NCBI RefSeq assembly: GCF_002091675.1
Contig: NZ_BDAE01000031.1
Span: 1-41,318, forward strand
Reading direction: 5' to 3'
Length of the DNA: 41,318 nucleotides
DNA from: Pseudomonas luteola NBRC 103146
GTDB lineage: Bacteria > Pseudomonadota > Gammaproteobacteria > Pseudomonadales > Pseudomonadaceae
The notes under the pieces were generated by a model. The model made no database searches. It had not been told where the DNA came from and saw only the letters and a program-made list of their open reading frames with translations. A program made the translations under genes and the position numbers. Positions 25,915-34,584 of the stretch are shown one piece after another (the first letter of the stretch is position 1; every line of letters starts with the position of its first letter).

Positions 25915-26741
25915 GTCATTGGGAGCCGGGTTGCCTGGACCTGTCAGGCAGTGTTGATAGTTTGATCATTGTCCATAGTCCGATGGGTTTTCTGACCCGA
26001 GAAGACAATGTTCTGTTTTCTCAGAGTTCTCCGTTTTTAAAAGAGCTGACAGCATCCGGTATCTACGGCTTGGGCTATTTCGATGGCCAGGCTGTTGCCT
26101 TGTATGAAGTCGTGTCTGCTCCCGAACTTGAAGGTTATGAGTGGCAGCCTCTTCGTCCGTTGATGCTCAAGGCCGAGCATGCCGTCTTCAAGATGTTGGG
26201 TTATGCCGCACAGATTGGCACTTGGGCGAACGACCATCGTTACTGTGGCCGCTGCGCCACGCCTACTGTGATCATCAAAGGGCAGCGCGGGCTTAATTGT
26301 CCTGCTTGCGGCCTGACCCAGTATCCACGCTTGTCACCCAGTATCATTGTGCTGATTACTCGGGATGATGAAGTCTTACTGGCGCGCTCTCCGCGCTTCG
26401 CACCGGGCGTTTACAGTACCTTGGCTGGGTTTGTAGAGCCAGGTGAGACCATCGAGGCGTGCGTGGCGCGTGAAGTCAAGGAAGAGGTCGCCGTCGACGT
26501 CAAGAACCTGCACTACCTGGGAAGTCAGAGCTGGCCCTTTCCTCACTCATTAATGCTGGGCTTCCATGCCGAGTATGCTGGCGGAGATATTGTTTGCCAG
26601 CCGGAGGAAATCGAAGATGCCCAATGGTTCAAGCTGGATAATCTGCCCCAGCTGCCAGCCAAACAGTCCATTGCCCGTTTCCTCATAGAGCTTTATATCG
26701 CACGCAGGCTAGGCATGCCCGAACCAGTGTTGCCAGACTAA
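25911..26741 (+). CDS. nudC: NAD+ diphosphatase / NAD-cap decapping enzyme
   Basis: NudC hydrolyses NADH and removes NAD caps from RNA 5' ends. The 276-residue protein has an N-terminal domain, a zinc ribbon (Cys 112, 115, 130, 133) and a Nudix domain with GFVEPGETIEACVAREVKEEV. The NudC-specific signature SQxWPFPxS appears as SQSWPFPHS. The last glycine of the Nudix box is Ala, which is tolerated in this family. The start overlaps the fimL stop; a GTG at 25890 is less likely. The 3' end overlaps the converging permease gene by 33 bases. Confidence 0.95.
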   Translation: MSHWEPGCLDLSGSVDSLIIVHSPMGFLTREDNVLFSQSSPFLKELTASGIYGLGYFDGQAVALYEVVSAPELEGYEWQPLRPLMLKAEHAVFKMLGYAAQIGTWANDHRYCGRCATPTVIIKGQRGLNCPACGLTQYPRLSPSIIVLITRDDEVLLARSPRFAPGVYSTLAGFVEPGETIEACVAREVKEEVAVDVKNLHYLGSQSWPFPHSLMLGFHAEYAGGDIVCQPEEIEDAQWFKLDNLPQLPAKQSIARFLIELYIARRLGMPEPVLPD

Positions 26742-27488
26742 ACGCGCCGTCAGTGCCAGTACGACCAGAATAAACAGGGGGCGTATGAATTTTGCGCCTC
26801 CGGCTATGGCTGTATGGGCGCCCAGGTAGGCGCCAAACATCAGCGAAATACCCATGGTCAGTCCAAGCATCCAGACCACTTGGCCAAGGCAGATAAACAC
26901 CGCCAGGGCTACGCCATTACTGACGAAATTCATCGTGCGCGCTACGCCGCTGGCCCTGACGAGATCGATCCGGTAGAGAATGAGTGTGCTGATCGTCCAG
27001 AAAGCGCCCGTGCCTGGTCCGATCAAACCATCGTAAAACCCCAGTCCCAACCCTTGTGGCCATTGCCGCTTCCGAGGGATCTGAGCATCAGCATCCAGCG
27101 GAGCCTCAGGCAGCCGACCAAACAGCAGGTAGATACCGCATCCGAATACGGCGAGCGGAAGTAGCCGGTCCAGCCAATGTGCAGGAAGATAATGTGCGCC
27201 AATTGCACCGACGGCTGCGCCCAGTGCGGTAGCGCTCAGGGCATTTTTCCATTTGAGAGGCGTAAACAGTTTCTTGCGATAGAACGTATAGGCTGCCGTT
27301 GCGCTGCCAAAGGTCGAACTCAGCTTGTTCGTACCCAGTACCAAGTGAGGAGGCACGCCAGCAAGGAGCAGGGCGGGAACCGTTAGCAGGCCGCCTCCGC
27401 CAGCAATGGCATCGATGAAGCCTGCAAGAAAGGCAACGGCCGCGAGGATAATAAGTGTGATGGGTTCAAGCGCAAAATCATAAGGCAT
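26709..27488 (-). CDS. TauE/SafE family permease (YfcA-like)
   Basis: A 259-residue inner-membrane protein with about eight hydrophobic segments in two repeats. It shows the family glycine-rich loops AGFIDAIAGGGGLLTVPALL (about 21-40) and GFYDGLIGPGTGAFW (about 152-166), as in E. coli YfcA. Family members move sulfite, sulfoacetate or related anions, but the substrate here is unknown. Its end overlaps nudC on the opposite strand by 33 bases. Confidence 0.9.
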   Translation of the reverse strand: MPYDFALEPITLIILAAVAFLAGFIDAIAGGGGLLTVPALLLAGVPPHLVLGTNKLSSTFGSATAAYTFYRKKLFTPLKWKNALSATALGAAVGAIGAHYLPAHWLDRLLPLAVFGCGIYLLFGRLPEAPLDADAQIPRKRQWPQGLGLGFYDGLIGPGTGAFWTISTLILYRIDLVRASGVARTMNFVSNGVALAVFICLGQVVWMLGLTMGISLMFGAYLGAHTAIAGGAKFIRPLFILVVLALTARLVWQHWFGHA

Positions 27489-27570
27489 AACTACAGCTCG
27501 ACAAGACCGCTATCCCGGCGGGGCGGGCCGTATAGTGCCTAATAACGGAGGGGTTAGAAAGCCCAGGCGG

Positions 27571-28335
27571 TTATGCCAAGAGGCCACCGTCGACGTTTAG
27601 GATCGTACCGGTGGTATAGCTTGACGCATCACTGGCAAGGTATAGCACTGCGCCAGCCATCTCGTCCGGTTGTGCGACACGCTTGAGCGGAATCTGCTGA
27701 AGCGCCAGATTGAGGATGGAGGGGTTATTGACCAGTGCCGATGCAAAGCGTGTATCGGTAAGGCCGGGAAGCAAGGCGTTGCAGCGGATGCCAAAACTGG
27801 CGCATTCCTTGGCAAAGACTTTGGTGAGGTTGATAACCGCCGCCTTTGTGATGGAGTAAACACCCTGCATGAGGCCCGGCGAAACGCCGTTGACCGAGGC
27901 TATGTTAATAATGCTTCCGCCCGTGCCGGCTTGGCGCATCAATTTGCCCGCCTCGATGGACATGAACAGATATCCGCGGATATTGACATCAACCGTCTTT
28001 TGAAATGCCTCGGCGTCCGTGTCGAGAATATGCCCGAACTGCGGATTGATAGCGGCATTGTTAACCAGGATATCTAAAGAGCCAAAGCGCTCACCGATGT
28101 GGATAAACGTCTGCCTGATTTGATCAAGGTCCCCGATATGGCAGGGTATGACGGTTGCCTGACCGCCAGCTTGGTTAATCGCGTCTGCAACCGATTGGCA
28201 GCCGTCGGCCTTGCGGCTGGATACGATGACATGAGCACCCTGCGCAGCGAGCAAATGGGCGATAGCAGCACCTATGCCGCGGCTTGCGCCAGAGACAAAT
28301 GCTGTCTTGCCGGTAAGATCGAACGCTGCGCTCAT
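27571..28335 (-). CDS. Short-chain dehydrogenase/reductase
   Basis: A 254-residue classical SDR with a Rossmann fold. The cofactor motif is GASRGIGAAIA near residue 16, followed by NNAAIN near 90. The catalytic Ser lies in NIASVNGVS, with Tyr-x3-Lys in YSITKAA. The end VDGGLLA is typical of the FabG-like subfamily. An Arg-Lys pair after the second strand (SSRKADG) suggests NADP(H). The true substrate is unknown. A terminator separates it from the SCP2 gene upstream. Confidence 0.9.
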   Translation of the reverse strand: MSAAFDLTGKTAFVSGASRGIGAAIAHLLAAQGAHVIVSSRKADGCQSVADAINQAGGQATVIPCHIGDLDQIRQTFIHIGERFGSLDILVNNAAINPQFGHILDTDAEAFQKTVDVNIRGYLFMSIEAGKLMRQAGTGGSIINIASVNGVSPGLMQGVYSITKAAVINLTKVFAKECASFGIRCNALLPGLTDTRFASALVNNPSILNLALQQIPLKRVAQPDEMAGAVLYLASDASSYTTGTILNVDGGLLA

Positions 28336-28349
28336 GTCATTTCTCCGCT

Positions 28350-28378
28350 ATAAAAAAGCCGGAGCATGCTTCGGCTTT
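28350..28378 (-). terminator. Rho-independent terminator of the SCP2 gene
   Basis: Read on the minus strand, an 11-bp inverted repeat with one G-T pair is followed by a run of six U. It lies just beyond the stop of the SCP2 gene and before the SDR start. Confidence 0.85.
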
Positions 28379-28385
28379 CACGTGC

Positions 28386-28697
28386 TTAGTTAGGGAACAA
28401 TTCGCTGAGCTTCATGGCCAGCATCATGTTGCCTTCGGCGCGAACCTTGCCAGCCATGAAGGCCTGCATGCCATCCGTTTCGCCAGAAACGATGCCTTTG
28501 AGCGTGTCGGTAGTCATGATGAGCGTGCAATCCGGCTCGTCAGCATTGCCTGCCTTGACGTCGCAAGTCTGATCTTTCACAACCAGGTGATAATTCTCAC
28601 CATCTTCGATGTCAAACTGATAAGTGAGATCCAGGCCGGCGGCCGCATCAGGATTGAACTTGCTTTTCAGGTTTTCGATGATGTCAGCACTGCTCAT
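28386..28697 (-). CDS. SCP2 sterol-binding domain protein
   Basis: A 103-residue single-domain protein of the sterol carrier protein 2 family. It has the usual KSKFNPDAAAGLDLTYQFDI start, a central VVKDQTCDVKAG strand pair, MTTDTLKGIVSGETDGMQAFMAGKVRAEGN split over the hydrophobic pocket, and a final MLAMKLSELF helix. Such proteins bind fatty acyl or other lipids; its ligand is unknown. AAGGA lies before the ATG at 28697, which is preferred to the open frame up to 28805. Confidence 0.88.
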   Translation of the reverse strand: MSSADIIENLKSKFNPDAAAGLDLTYQFDIEDGENYHLVVKDQTCDVKAGNADEPDCTLIMTTDTLKGIVSGETDGMQAFMAGKVRAEGNMMLAMKLSELFPN

Positions 28698-28940
28698 ATG
28701 CGGAATCCTTAGGGGTCGTACGTGAATGCGGACGCGTCCGCGGTTAGCCCAGCCGCTCATCAGCGGCAATGAATCGAGAGTAGGGTGGCTAGTGTTCGCT
28801 GTCAATGGAAAATCATACGGTTGTTTGAATACGCTATAGTTGCCTGGGTGTCCCGCTGGCTGGCAAGCGTAGCCATGAGTATGCTTAGTGGATCAAGAGT
28901 CGTGGATGAGCGGAAGGCTTGTCGACAGTAAGGAGAGCAT

Positions 28941-29966
28941 GTGGATTTTTTTGCGGATTACGCCAGTTTTCTAATTAAGACCGTTACGGTTGTCATTGCC
29001 ATCATGGCGGTGCTGATTTTTATCGCTGCCCCACGCAGTAAAGGCAAGCGTGCCACGGGAGGACACCTTGAAGTCCAGAAACTGAATGATTTCTACAAAT
29101 CGCTAAGGCTCCGCTTGCAGCAGAGCGTCCTTGACAAGGAACGCTTCAAGACGATGCGCAAGGAGGAGGCGAAAGCAGAAAAGGCCAATCGCAAGAAAGG
29201 GGCTGCCAAGAGTCACGTCTATGTGCTGAATTTCGATGGCGACATCAAGGCGTCTGCCACTGAGCAACTGCGCCATGAGGTGACGGCCGTATTAACGATG
29301 GCAACTTCCAAGGATGAAGTGGTTGTTCGTCTGGAGAGCGGTGGAGGCATGGTGCATGGCTATGGGCTGGCAGCCTCGCAACTGGCACGCATCCGTCAGG
29401 CAGGTGTTCCGTTGACGATCTGTGTCGACAAAGTTGCTGCCAGTGGCGGATACATGATGGCCTGTATCGGTGACCGCATCCTGAGTGCGCCATTCGCCAT
29501 TCTGGGCTCGATCGGTGTTGTTGCCCAGCTACCCAACGTGCACAAGCTGCTGAAAAAGCACGATGTCGATTATGAGGTTCTTACGGCTGGCGAATACAAG
29601 CGCACCTTGACGGTATTCGGTGAAAATACGGAAAAAGGGCGCGAGAAATTCCAGGAAGACCTAGAGAAAACCCATGAACTCTTCAAGAACTTCGTGAATC
29701 GGTATCGCCCGCAACTGATCATGGATGAGGTGGCCACAGGAGAGGTATGGCTCGGTGAATCGGCATTGGGTAAGCGTCTGGTTGATGAACTCAAGACCAG
29801 TGACGAGTACCTGTGCGAGCGAGCCAAAGTGGCAGAGCTTTTCCAGGTTCGCTTTATTGAAAGAAAGACATTGCCTGAGCGCGTAGGTCTGTTTGCCAGC
29901 GCCACTGTCGACCGACTGGTTACGACATGGTGGGGTAGATTCACTCAGCATCGCCCCTGGCAGTAA
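28941..29966 (+). CDS. sohB: Probable inner-membrane protease SohB
   Basis: A 341-residue S49-family serine peptidase tethered by an N-terminal membrane helix (about 8-31) with the catalytic domain in the periplasm. The Ser-Lys dyad is S168 in DKVAASGGYMMAC and K220 in AGEYKRTLTVFGENTEKG. The lysine-rich linker (about 70-90) is typical of SohB. The start is GTG with AGGAG 5 bases upstream. The gene lies 38 bases before a YhdH-type oxidoreductase on the same strand. Confidence 0.93.
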   Translation: MDFFADYASFLIKTVTVVIAIMAVLIFIAAPRSKGKRATGGHLEVQKLNDFYKSLRLRLQQSVLDKERFKTMRKEEAKAEKANRKKGAAKSHVYVLNFDGDIKASATEQLRHEVTAVLTMATSKDEVVVRLESGGGMVHGYGLAASQLARIRQAGVPLTICVDKVAASGGYMMACIGDRILSAPFAILGSIGVVAQLPNVHKLLKKHDVDYEVLTAGEYKRTLTVFGENTEKGREKFQEDLEKTHELFKNFVNRYRPQLIMDEVATGEVWLGESALGKRLVDELKTSDEYLCERAKVAELFQVRFIERKTLPERVGLFASATVDRLVTTWWGRFTQHRPWQ

Positions 29967-30004
29967 TGCCCAGGTTTTCAGGCATCACGATTAGGAGAAG
30001 GTAG

Positions 30005-30997
30005 ATGGATACTTTCAAGGCGCTCTGGATTACGGAAGGCCCTCATGGGGCATTCCAGCAAGAGGTCATCCAGCGCCGTATCGATGAACTGCCCGCTGGC
30101 GAGGTGCTGATCAAGGTCTGTTATTCCTCGCTCAATTACAAGGATGCCCTGTCGGCGATTGGTAATCGCGGTGTTACACGGCGTTATCCTCATACCCCTG
30201 GTATCGATGCGGCCGGTATCGTGGTCGAATCTCAGTCGGATGAGTTTAAAGAAGACGACGAGGTCATCGTGACGGGGTATGACCTTGGCATGGATACGCC
30301 GGGAGGCTTCGGGCAATACATTCGTGTTCCTGCTGCCTGGGTGATCAAGCGGCCTGAGGCTTTGTCGCTACGTGAGGCCATGACGCTGGGTACAGCAGGC
30401 CTGACGGCTGGGTTGTGTATCGACAAGCTTGAGCATGCAGGCCTGGTACCGGAAGCGGGTACTGTTCTGGTAACGGGTGCTTGTGGTGGTGTTGGAAGCC
30501 TTGCCATCAAGTTGTTGAGCAAGCTGGGCTATCGAGTAGCGGCTTCCACAGGCAAGCTGGAGCAGGCCGAGTTTCTCCATCACCTTGGCGCACAACAGAT
30601 CCTGGATCGTGCCACGGTATTAGATGGTATTGAAAAGCCGCTTTTAAAAGAGCAATGGGCCGGCGCGGTAGACACCGTGGGCGGTGACATCCTGTTCAAT
30701 ATCGTGAAGTCCCTGAGCTATGGCGCAAGCGTTGCCAGCTGCGGCCTGACGGCTGGCAGTGGTTTCAAGGCATCGGTCTTTCCGTTCATTCTGCGTGGTG
30801 TCAATTTACTGGGGGTAGACTCGGTAGAGTTGCCCCTATCTGTAAAAGCAGCCATGTGGGAAAAGCTTTCGGCAGAGTGGAGGCTGGAGGGGCTGGATGA
30901 AATCACACGAGAAGTACCGCTTGATGATCTGCTAGGCACTATCAATCAGATGTTGGCAGGTAAAATGATCGGACGGGCACTCGTCAATCTTCAATGA
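30005..30997 (+). CDS. yhdH: YhdH/AcuI-type NADPH oxidoreductase
   Basis: A 330-residue medium-chain dehydrogenase without zinc ligands, in the YhdH/AcuI group (acryloyl-CoA reductase and relatives). Landmarks are YSSLNYKDALSAIG near residue 38, PHTPGIDAAGIV, the Rossmann motif GACGGVGSLA near 158, and WAGAVDTVGGD near 218. The E. coli homologue reduces acryloyl-CoA to propionyl-CoA. No propionate genes are nearby, so the physiological substrate here is not certain. AGGAG precedes the ATG. A strong terminator follows. Confidence 0.9.
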   Translation: MDTFKALWITEGPHGAFQQEVIQRRIDELPAGEVLIKVCYSSLNYKDALSAIGNRGVTRRYPHTPGIDAAGIVVESQSDEFKEDDEVIVTGYDLGMDTPGGFGQYIRVPAAWVIKRPEALSLREAMTLGTAGLTAGLCIDKLEHAGLVPEAGTVLVTGACGGVGSLAIKLLSKLGYRVAASTGKLEQAEFLHHLGAQQILDRATVLDGIEKPLLKEQWAGAVDTVGGDILFNIVKSLSYGASVASCGLTAGSGFKASVFPFILRGVNLLGVDSVELPLSVKAAMWEKLSAEWRLEGLDEITREVPLDDLLGTINQMLAGKMIGRALVNLQ

Positions 30998-31010
30998 ATA
31001 CATAGCCTAT

Positions 31011-31040
31011 AAAAAAGCCCCGCTAATACGGGGCTTTTTT
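31011..31040. terminator. Bidirectional Rho-independent terminator
   Basis: A perfect 12-bp stem with a 6-base loop has A and T runs at both ends, between the converging oxidoreductase and DUF934 genes. Confidence 0.92.
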
Positions 31041-31042
31041 CA

Positions 31043-31543
31043 TCAGGCCAAGCGTCGCCGGAAAAGCGGTTGGGGCTGATCTACACCGCTCTGGTAGGCA
31101 ACCGTGAAATCGTCCAGGCCTGCCAGGGCTGCTTCTGGATCACGATCTGCACGGATCACATAGGCATCAAAGCCACAACGCTGCATGAAAAAGAGCTGGT
31201 CCTGGAGCACATCGCCAATGGCGCGAAGCTCTCCCTTGTAACCAAAACGCTCCCGCAGCAGACGCGCGTAGCTGAAGCCGCGACCGTCAGTAAAGGCCGG
31301 AAAATTAATGGCGATTACCTGAAAATGCTCCAGGGAATCAGCAATGCTTTCCGGCTCTTCATCGCTATCCAGCCAAACGCCCAGCCCGCCGTCGCGTGTC
31401 GTCAAGGCATGACCATGCTCAAGCCAGAGCGCAGCGGGAATGATGACGTTATCGCTGTTGGGAATTTCCTCGAAGGTGGTTTCCTTTGGCAGCAGGTGCC
31501 AGTTATCGGTAACGACCTCACGTCCCTTAATGATTCTTTGCAT
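31043..31543 (-). CDS. DUF934 family protein linked to sulfite reductase
   Basis: A 166-residue soluble protein with DUF934 hallmarks: IIPAALWLEHGHAL, GVWLDSDEEPE, INFPAFTDGRGFSYARLLRERFG (split over the core) and LRAIGDVLQDQLFFMQRCGFDAYVIR. It is nearly always encoded beside cysI in proteobacteria and is thought to be needed for sulfite reduction, possibly as an electron-transfer or assembly factor. It overlaps the end of cysI by 17 bases. The frame is open to 31630, inside cysI, but the ATG at 31543 is the family start. Confidence 0.92.
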   Translation of the reverse strand: MQRIIKGREVVTDNWHLLPKETTFEEIPNSDNVIIPAALWLEHGHALTTRDGGLGVWLDSDEEPESIADSLEHFQVIAINFPAFTDGRGFSYARLLRERFGYKGELRAIGDVLQDQLFFMQRCGFDAYVIRADRDPEAALAGLDDFTVAYQSGVDQPQPLFRRRLA

Positions 31544-33185
31544 AGACGCGCTCCTTGAAGGGGTCGATGCCAATACGGCGGTAGGTATCGATGAAACGCT
31601 CATCTTCGGTGCGCTGATCGACGTAAACATTGATGATCTTCTCGATCACATCCGGCATTTCGTCCTGAGCAAAGGAGGGGCCCAGGATCTTTGCCAGGCT
31701 GGCGTCACGACCGGCATAGCCGCCGAGCGACACCTGGTAGAACTCTTCGCCTTTCTTGTCTACGCCCAGAATACCGATATGGCCTACATGGTGATGCCCG
31801 CAGGCGTTCATGCAGCCGGAGATGTTCAGGTCGATATCACCGATATCGAACAGATAGTCCAGATCATCGAAGCGGCGCTGGATCGACTCGGCCACCGGAA
31901 TGGACTTGGCATTCGCCAGCGAACAGAAATCGCCGCCTGGGCAGCAGATCATATCCGTTAAAAGGCCCACATTTGGTGTCGCAAAACCATTCTCGCGCAG
32001 TTCGTTCCACAGCGTGAACAACTGATCCTGACGGACATCTGCCAGTATGATGTTTTGCGTATGGGACGTACGAAGCTCGCCAAAGCTGTAGCGGTCCGCC
32101 AGATCGGCAGCGGTGTCGAGCTGCTTGTCAGTGATATCGCCAGGCGCTGTGCCGGTGGGCTTGAGGGATAGCGTTACCGCTACGTAACCCGGCTTCTTGT
32201 GCGGGAAGGTGTTGCGGCTTCTCCAGCGGGCAAAGCCCGGATTCTCGGCGTCCAGCTTTGCCAAGGCCTCGCTTTGGTTTTCGAGCGCTTCATAAGCCGG
32301 ATCAACAAAGAACTTGGACACGCGCTCGACTTCTGCTTCGATCAGGGTGCTAGGGCCGTCTTTAAGATGCGCCCATTCCGCTTCGACCTTCTCGGCAAAA
32401 GCTTCTTCACCCAGCGCCTTCACCAGGATCTTGATGCGTGCCTTGAACTTGTTATCCCGACGACCATAACGGTTATAGACGCGCAGGATCGCTTCCAGAT
32501 AGGTCAGTAGATGCTGCCAGGGCAGGAAGTCCTTGATGAACGCACCTACGTAAGGCGTACGGCCTTGTCCGCCACCTACCAACACGCGGAAGCCAAGCTC
32601 GCCCGCTTCGTTCTTGACTGCCTCAAGACCAATGTCATGAACCTCGATGGCGGCACGGTCCATCTTGGCGCCGTTCACGGCAATCTTGAACTTGCGTGGC
32701 AGGTGGGCGAATTCGGGATGGAAGGTCGACCACTGGCGGATGATCTCACACCAGGGACGTGGGTCGACTAGCTCGTCCGCCGCTACACCGGCGAACTGGT
32801 CGGTTGTCGTGTTACGAATACAGTTGCCACTGGTCTGGATGGCATGCATCTGCACCGTAGCCAGCTCGGCCAGAATATCCGGAATCTCTTCAAGCTCAGG
32901 CCAGTTGAACTGAAAGTTCTGGCGCGTACTGACATGGGCATACCCTTTGTCGTAGTCGCGGGCGATCTGCGCCAGTTTGCGTACTTGCTTGGTGTTGAGC
33001 AGGCCATACGGTACCGCGATACGCAGCATGGGGGCGTAGCGCTGGATATACAGGCCGTTCTGCAGGCGGAGTGGGCGATACTCTTCGCCTGAAAGCTCAC
33101 CAGCCAGATAACGGCGGGTCTGATCGCGGAACTGCTTGACGCGTTCCTCGACGATCCTCTGGTCGTATTCGTCGTATACGTACAT
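31527..33185 (-). CDS. cysI: Assimilatory sulfite reductase hemoprotein
   Basis: CysI reduces sulfite to sulfide for cysteine synthesis. The 552-residue protein has the two ferredoxin-like half-domains and duplicated siroheme-binding folds. The 4Fe-4S/siroheme ligands are C415-x5-C421 (CPGGDFC) and C458-x3-C462 (CMNAC). STRQNFQFNWPE near residue 86 and SGNCIRNTTTD near 119 bind siroheme. No flavoprotein partner (cysJ) is adjacent, so the electron donor is probably ferredoxin or encoded elsewhere. The leader (33186-33389) carries a small GC-rich hairpin at 33214-33229 and an AT-rich promoter-like stretch near 33280. Confidence 0.94.
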   Translation of the reverse strand: MYVYDEYDQRIVEERVKQFRDQTRRYLAGELSGEEYRPLRLQNGLYIQRYAPMLRIAVPYGLLNTKQVRKLAQIARDYDKGYAHVSTRQNFQFNWPELEEIPDILAELATVQMHAIQTSGNCIRNTTTDQFAGVAADELVDPRPWCEIIRQWSTFHPEFAHLPRKFKIAVNGAKMDRAAIEVHDIGLEAVKNEAGELGFRVLVGGGQGRTPYVGAFIKDFLPWQHLLTYLEAILRVYNRYGRRDNKFKARIKILVKALGEEAFAEKVEAEWAHLKDGPSTLIEAEVERVSKFFVDPAYEALENQSEALAKLDAENPGFARWRSRNTFPHKKPGYVAVTLSLKPTGTAPGDITDKQLDTAADLADRYSFGELRTSHTQNIILADVRQDQLFTLWNELRENGFATPNVGLLTDMICCPGGDFCSLANAKSIPVAESIQRRFDDLDYLFDIGDIDLNISGCMNACGHHHVGHIGILGVDKKGEEFYQVSLGGYAGRDASLAKILGPSFAQDEMPDVIEKIINVYVDQRTEDERFIDTYRRIGIDPFKERVYAKNH

Positions 33186-33389
33186 TAAAAATCCTGCTCA
33201 GGCTAAGGCTGTGCGCGCACGACTGCGCGTTCTTATCAGATATGCCCACGATAACAGCACCCGTATATGCTTAAAAGTGATGTTTTTTTATATAAAAATC
33301 GATTTGAGCGATAAGGGGTGATTCAAGCAGGCATGGCAAGGCAGCGCTTGCCCTAGGGTTAAGGGAAGCGCTGTCTTACCAGAGGTGGA

Positions 33390-33794
33390 CTAGTTGAATT
33401 GGCTCTTGAACCAGTCCCACACACCAAACGAGAAGTTGGGGAAGATATCGATGTTCAGGGCCGATTTGATCAGATAGAGAATTACCAAGCCAACCGCGAT
33501 ACTAAACAGCAGGAAAACAGCAATCACGAACGCCTTAGCCATCTGGGACAGCTCATGCTGGCGCCGGGACAGATCACGGCGGTTGCGGCCAACCAGGAAC
33601 ACACAGTAGTACCGCCAGCGCCACAGTTTGAACGTGGCGCGAAGGTCAACCGCATGCTTTCCCCATTGGCGGGCGCCAAACGCAACCTTGAGCGCCTGGA
33701 GCTGCTCCTCGGTGAACGACTCTTTCAGGTCGCTGGGCAAGCGCTCCTTCAGGCCTTGAACGAAGGGGTCTTGATGGATATCGATATCCGGCAT
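33390..33794 (-). CDS. Small conserved inner-membrane protein
   Basis: A 134-residue protein with a basic, aromatic-rich cytoplasmic half (KLWRWRYYCVFLVGRNRRDLSRR, in parts) and one strong membrane helix near residues 88-112. A short C-terminal FSFGVWDWFKSQFN segment follows. It is a conserved pseudomonad family. I recall homologues being misnamed as 3-phosphoshikimate carboxyvinyltransferase, which the size and sequence exclude. The function is unknown. It stands alone between cysI and the broken grxB, on the same strand as both. Confidence 0.82.
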   Translation of the reverse strand: MPDIDIHQDPFVQGLKERLPSDLKESFTEEQLQALKVAFGARQWGKHAVDLRATFKLWRWRYYCVFLVGRNRRDLSRRQHELSQMAKAFVIAVFLLFSIAVGLVILYLIKSALNIDIFPNFSFGVWDWFKSQFN

Positions 33795-33921
33795 CGTACA
33801 GATCCTTTTTGCGTCTGCCAGGGCAGAGGCCTTTGAGCTAACAGGTTTCCTTCCTGCACAGGACGTGTACAGGCCTATCTCTTCGCACCGGCAGATGAAA
33901 CACTTTGCCTTAAACGACTGC

Positions 33922-34481
33922 TTACAAGGCGCTGTCGTAGTAGGTGTACGCGCCGGTAAGTGCGGCTACGGACTCAACGTAGTGGCTTACATGGGGTGGC
34001 ATAGCCAGGCCCTTGACCATCGTCAGGTTGCGCAGCGTTGGATAGATCAGTACGTCGTCCCAGCTAAGGGTGTTACCGTTATCTGCCGGTATGGGCAAAA
34101 CCTTTAGCCCTACAAGCATTTTTTCTGCGCTTTGCTTGTGGAGGGGGTATTTCCTCAAGGACCTGCTCAAATGAGCGCTCAATCATCGCTTCCTTGCGCA
34201 GCTGAAAATAATCGCGCCCCGATTGGGTTACGAATTCCGGTGCGTATGACACGCTCTAGGTTGCCCAGCTCAGCCAGCTTTCAGGCAATATCAAGACGCT
34301 CACCCATGCGGCTGCCATCGTTGAGCTGGAGAATAGGCACCTTTTTTGCGCCGATCAGCTCGAAGCAGGTAGCTTCGTCATCATTGGAAAGGTAGATCTT
34401 CTCGCGCTCGACCTGCTTGTAGTTAGCAACCATATCGGCACGGACGCAGAAGGGGCAATAATCGTATGGGGAGAGTTTCAT
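33922..34481 (-). pseudogene. grxB: Decayed glutaredoxin 2 gene
   Basis: The remains of a Grx2-type glutaredoxin (about 215 residues when intact) lie in three frames. The N-terminal part, from the ATG at 34481, has the active site YDYCPFC and KKVPILQLNDG, then stops at TGA 34281-34283 right after RLDIA. Reading continues in the same frame (KLAELGNLERVIRTG), then shifts frame into PEFVTQSGRDYFQLRKEAMIERSFEQ near 34235-34150 (quoted in part). It shifts again into the C-terminal WDDVLIYPTLRNLTMVKG that ends at 33922. The 560-base span is also about 30 codons short. A good ribosome site (AAGGA) remains upstream. Confidence 0.88.
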
Positions 34482-34584
34482 GGACATCCTTATTGCTGCG
34501 AGCCTGTCTACAGTGAGCAGGCCTCAGGCAAAAAGATGTCCATGTGTAAAGCGGTAAGGTAGTGCCGCCAGGGCGGGGTGGCGC

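Noticed and set aside
33390-33794. Naming this gene as 3-phosphoshikimate 1-carboxyvinyltransferase.
   Set aside because: That name appears on homologues, but a 134-residue membrane protein cannot be an EPSP synthase (about 430 residues).
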